A DNA stretch of 47,466 nt from Candidatus Curtissbacteria bacterium (GTDB lineage Bacteria > Patescibacteriota > Microgenomatia > Curtissbacterales > GWA2-41-24): positions 1 through 47,466 of the forward strand of contig JAUSJC010000008.1 of the NCBI GenBank assembly GCA_030647775.1. Reading direction: 5' to 3'. The notes below the pieces were generated by a model. That model had not been told where the DNA came from, searched no databases, and worked only from the letters and a program-made list of their open reading frames with translations. Below are positions 44,392 to 47,466 of this stretch, piece after piece. A program made the position numbers and the translations under genes. Positions within the stretch are counted from its first letter, which is position 1. Every line of letters starts with the position of its first letter.

Positions 44392-45477
44392 TTGATGAGT
44401 AAAGATTTGGAATATTGGGTAGTAACTTCGGCAATACCCGGAGTCGGGACGGCAACGTTTAATTATCTTCTAAAATACTTCAAAACTTTAAAAAAATTTT
44501 GGGAAGCGCCTGATGCGCAAATCCAGAAATTAAAGATTGATGTTAGAGCGCGTGAAGCGATAATTGATTTTCGCAAAAAAGTTGACCCGAAAGTTTATTT
44601 ACAAACGGTTTACGAGCGGGGGATTAAAGTGGTTTCGCTTACGGACCGGGATTATCCGGCAAATCTACGGTCGGTTTCGGACGCGCCGCCGGTTTTGTAC
44701 TTTCGCGGAGAACTTTTGCCCCAAGATGATCTGGCGTTGGGAGTTGTCGGCGCGCGGTTTGCGACGGTTTATGGCAGACAGGTTACGGAGAAATTGGTTT
44801 TTGATCTGGTGACGAGTGGACTGACAATCGTCAGCGGTTTGGCTAGGGGAATTGATAGTATGGCGCATAGAACTGCGCTGGAGGCCGGCGGCAGGACGAT
44901 CGCGGTTTTGGGATGCGGCGTCGATTTAATTTATCCGCCGGAAAATAAAAATTTGGCGGAGGAAATAGTAAAACATGGCGCGATAGTTTCGGAATTTCCT
45001 TTAGGGTTTCCGTCAGTCCCTTCAAATTTCCCGGCAAGGAACAGGATTATTTCCGGATTATCTTTAGGCGTTTTGGTAACGGAAGCGGCGATTGACAGCG
45101 GATCTTTAATCACCGCGGGGCAGGCGGCGGAACAAGGACGCGAGGTTTTCGCGGTGCCGGGGCCAATTACGAGCAAGATGAGCGCCGGTGCCAACAACCT
45201 TTTGAAGGAAGGCGTGCATCCGGCAACGGAAGCGGCGGATATTTTGCAGGTTTTGGATATAGAAAGAAAACAGGCGCAGGTTAAATCGAAATTCGTCGGT
45301 AAGCCGAAAGACAAGATACAAGCAAAAATTCTTGGGATGTTGGCGAACGGCAATTTGCATATTGATAAACTGGCTATAGACTGCGGACTCAAAATAGAAA
45401 TTGTTTCGGCAACTTTGGGGCAGATGGAAATCTTAGGTTTTGTCAAAAACTACGGTTCAGGGGTGTGGGGAGTTTAG
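44392..45477 (+). CDS. dprA: DNA processing protein DprA
   Basis: ALGVVGARFATVYGRQ, GLTIVSGLARGIDSMAHRTALEAGGRTIAVLGCGVDLIYPPEN. Confidence 0.95.
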   Translation: MMSKDLEYWVVTSAIPGVGTATFNYLLKYFKTLKKFWEAPDAQIQKLKIDVRAREAIIDFRKKVDPKVYLQTVYERGIKVVSLTDRDYPANLRSVSDAPPVLYFRGELLPQDDLALGVVGARFATVYGRQVTEKLVFDLVTSGLTIVSGLARGIDSMAHRTALEAGGRTIAVLGCGVDLIYPPENKNLAEEIVKHGAIVSEFPLGFPSVPSNFPARNRIISGLSLGVLVTEAAIDSGSLITAGQAAEQGREVFAVPGPITSKMSAGANNLLKEGVHPATEAADILQVLDIERKQAQVKSKFVGKPKDKIQAKILGMLANGNLHIDKLAIDCGLKIEIVSATLGQMEILGFVKNYGSGVWGV

Positions 45478-45482
45478 GGAAG

Positions 45483-46001
45483 TTAATTTGGACCTAGCTC
45501 GACATTAATGTCTCGTGAGCAGGTTTCTTCGAAAAGGCGGAAAGTCTGGTAGGATATTCTGGTTTTTAAATCTGGGATAGGCAGAACTGTGTAACTTCTC
45601 CCTGAATCTATCGAGACGGAGATTTGATATTCACCGAAGCATGACGGTGTTGCCAGAGCGGCATATGTAGTACCAACACCGAGATTAATTTTAAAGTTAT
45701 CCGTATCGGTTTTCCTGCCGTCCTTTTCAATTCTTGAAACCTTGACCAGTATATCTGAACCCGAAAGACTGCCGTCTACATCCCGGATACCGAAAAACAC
45801 TATGCCTATACCAGCCTCTTTAGCTTTTTTGATGATCGTTTTTTTATCAAGGGCTATATCGTAAGATCTTTCAACAGGAGTGGTAACTTGAGGGGGAAAT
45901 GGAGCTTTGAACTCCGATTTTGGCTCGGTATTGCAGGCGAAAACCGCTGCTGTCGGAAGTGTTAAAAAAAGAAGGGCGGATCTAACGAATTCCCGATCCA
46001 T
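45483..46001 (-). CDS. Putative lipoprotein (172 aa)
   Basis: Hydrophobic N-terminus ending TAAVFAC. Confidence 0.6.
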   Translation of the reverse strand: MDREFVRSALLFLTLPTAAVFACNTEPKSEFKAPFPPQVTTPVERSYDIALDKKTIIKKAKEAGIGIVFFGIRDVDGSLSGSDILVKVSRIEKDGRKTDTDNFKINLGVGTTYAALATPSCFGEYQISVSIDSGRSYTVLPIPDLKTRISYQTFRLFEETCSRDINVELGPN

Positions 46002-46054
46002 TTGGCCGCATTATAGCCAGTGGGCAGTTTGTGCGCAAATTATCTTTTATTTTG

Positions 46055-46093
46055 CTTTTCAAAAACTACGGTTCAGGAGTTTGGGGAGTTTAA
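46055..46093 (+). pseudogene. Displaced 3' end of dprA (KNYGSGVWGV*)
   Basis: Same peptide as dprA C-terminus with synonymous changes. Confidence 0.9.
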
Positions 46094-46761
46094 GTCTTAT
46101 TGATTTTGACGATAATTCCTTCAATCTTTCGCAGGTCGTTTAAGAGATAATCCGGCTTTTTGTCTTTGAGGCGTTTTGTGCTGTTGTAGCCGTTGGTTAT
46201 GGCAACGGCGATTGCGCCAAGTTCACGGGCAATTTCTATTTCTTCAACGGTGTCGCCAACGATTAAAATTTCTGCGGGATTTATCTTTTTTGCTTTGAGA
46301 TAATCCATGAGTTTTTCGCCTTTGCCGCGGTTAAATATAATTTCGTTCGTTTGCCCATTGCCGATAACTTCTGCAAAATATTCTTCGATCTTTAATCTTT
46401 TAAGGTGTTTTATGATTTGGTAGCGGATATGATTGCTAAAAATTACAGACGGAATGTTATGCGCTTTCAGCCATTTCAGAAGACTGCGGGTACCGGCGCG
46501 GGTTCTGGAATTAGCGGCTCGTGCTTCGTAAGTTTCGTGGAAAATCGTTTCACTTTTTTCAAGCTTGGCCTTTGGGATTTTGGGGTTGACGCCGATTTTT
46601 GTGTAGAAATTAACGAGCGGCACTTCAAAGGTTTCCTGGAATTTTTTAAGAGATATAGGTTTGTAACCAAGGGCGACCAACGCGGCATCATCACCGACTA
46701 AACACGCAACCGTGTCGGAAAGGATGGTACCGTTCCAGTCGAAGGCGACGAGCTTGATCAT
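46090..46761 (-). CDS. HAD-superfamily hydrolase
   Basis: VAFDWNGTILSD, SVIFSNH, EILIVGDTVEEIEIARELG. Confidence 0.88.
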   Translation of the reverse strand: MIKLVAFDWNGTILSDTVACLVGDDAALVALGYKPISLKKFQETFEVPLVNFYTKIGVNPKIPKAKLEKSETIFHETYEARAANSRTRAGTRSLLKWLKAHNIPSVIFSNHIRYQIIKHLKRLKIEEYFAEVIGNGQTNEIIFNRGKGEKLMDYLKAKKINPAEILIVGDTVEEIEIARELGAIAVAITNGYNSTKRLKDKKPDYLLNDLRKIEGIIVKINKT

Positions 46762-46994
46762 TCCTGGCGGTGTTTTTGGTAGGCGAGGATAAACCAGCTG
46801 GCAGATGTTACAAGTGTTGAGGCGGTGGAGAGCCACAGATTTAAAGTAAGGTATGCAATTGCGAAAATGCCTAAGACAGTCCCGGTTGTAAGACTTGTTG
46901 AAATCTCCGGTTTTTGTTTACCACGAATCGTTGGAATAAGGGCTGCTACGAAAATCCAGCTCCCTACTGAAAAAACCCAATCTTGCCAAAGCAT
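46758..46994 (-). CDS. Small integral membrane protein (78 aa)
   Basis: Hydrophobic helices, 4-bp overlap with HAD gene. Confidence 0.6.
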   Translation of the reverse strand: MLWQDWVFSVGSWIFVAALIPTIRGKQKPEISTSLTTGTVLGIFAIAYLTLNLWLSTASTLVTSASWFILAYQKHRQE

Positions 46995-47060
46995 TTTTTA
47001 AGTTTATCCTTTGTGGGTTAAGAGGTCTAGTAGGCAACAAAAGTTTAATGATTCAGATCA

Positions 47061-47466
47061 TCAAACTAGCGTTTTCTTTTTGTGGCCCAGTTTATGTTTG
47101 ATTGCACCTTCCGGCATGAATGCTTTGCCGGGGCTACTTATACGGTACATGGCACTTCCTATATCCTGCCAAAATTCCCGGGTTGCTTCGCTTTTGGCGA
47201 TTTTGTTAATTACAATTTTATAGCCCGGATTTAAATTTAGAGTTAAGGAAACTTTGGCAACAGTAGGATTGGAGACTTTTAGGATATCCATAACAGATTC
47301 ATAAGTGTGTCCCTTCAAAAGTAGAGCCGCTATTGCTAAACGCTTAGCAAGCATTGTCCTTTCGGTTGGGGAGAGAAGATCATGTAAGAACATTTGGATT
47401 TCTTTCTGATTCTGAAGTTTAGCAATTGCTTCCCAGAAAGTTTGAAAGATTTTATCCTCGACCTTT
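47061..47466 (-). CDS. Second TrpR/YerC-family regulator, 5' end beyond window
   Basis: DLLSPTERTMLAKRLAIAALLLKGHTYESVMDILKVSNPTVAKVSL; the frame stays open to the window edge. Confidence 0.8.
   Translation of the reverse strand, partial: KVEDKIFQTFWEAIAKLQNQKEIQMFLHDLLSPTERTMLAKRLAIAALLLKGHTYESVMDILKVSNPTVAKVSLTLNLNPGYKIVINKIAKSEATREFWQDIGSAMYRISSPGKAFMPEGAIKHKLGHKKKTLV

Overview
The window looks like a chromosomal segment of a Candidate Phyla Radiation (Patescibacteria)-type bacterium, inferred from gene content and style. It carries a translation/transcription core (secE-nusG-rplK-rplA, rplJ-rplL, rpmG, rpmB, fmt-def, tRNAs for Trp, Thr and Tyr), envelope and sugar genes (galT, PMM/PGM, galU, WecG/TagA, Wzy-like ligase, two MreBs, PBP2), type IV pilus genes, glyA/folD, a split purH, dprA, priA and several small regulators. 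Four kinds of signal stand out. (1) Displaced ends of neighbouring genes, here called relics. Ends of dprA, fmt, galU, rpmG, a MerR/excisionase-like gene, tRNA-Trp, tRNA-Tyr and tRNA-Thr recur next to the intact gene. The galU, dprA and MerR relics differ from the intact gene almost only at synonymous sites, and the dprA, fmt and rpmG relic stops overlap the stop of the convergent neighbour. This suggests repeated allelic replacement with one imprecise junction. The most extreme case is a complete tRNA-Thr(GGT) gene lodged inside the anticodon loop of a second, otherwise perfectly paired tRNA-Thr(GGT). (2) Palindromic repeats, often nested, inserted in frame in core genes (rplA, nusG, rplL, rpmB, priA, fmt, PMM, pepQ), plus heptanucleotide tandem repeats that also enter genes. 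(3) Two local regulator cassettes (TrpR/YerC-like and PaaX/Cas2-like), each with a long dyad upstream of the regulator and a matching dyad upstream of the next gene. (4) Two candidate structured RNAs, one free-standing with its own promoter and terminator and 6S-like in shape. No CRISPR array or rRNA was seen. All calls come from reading sequence and the supplied ORFs; no database search was run.
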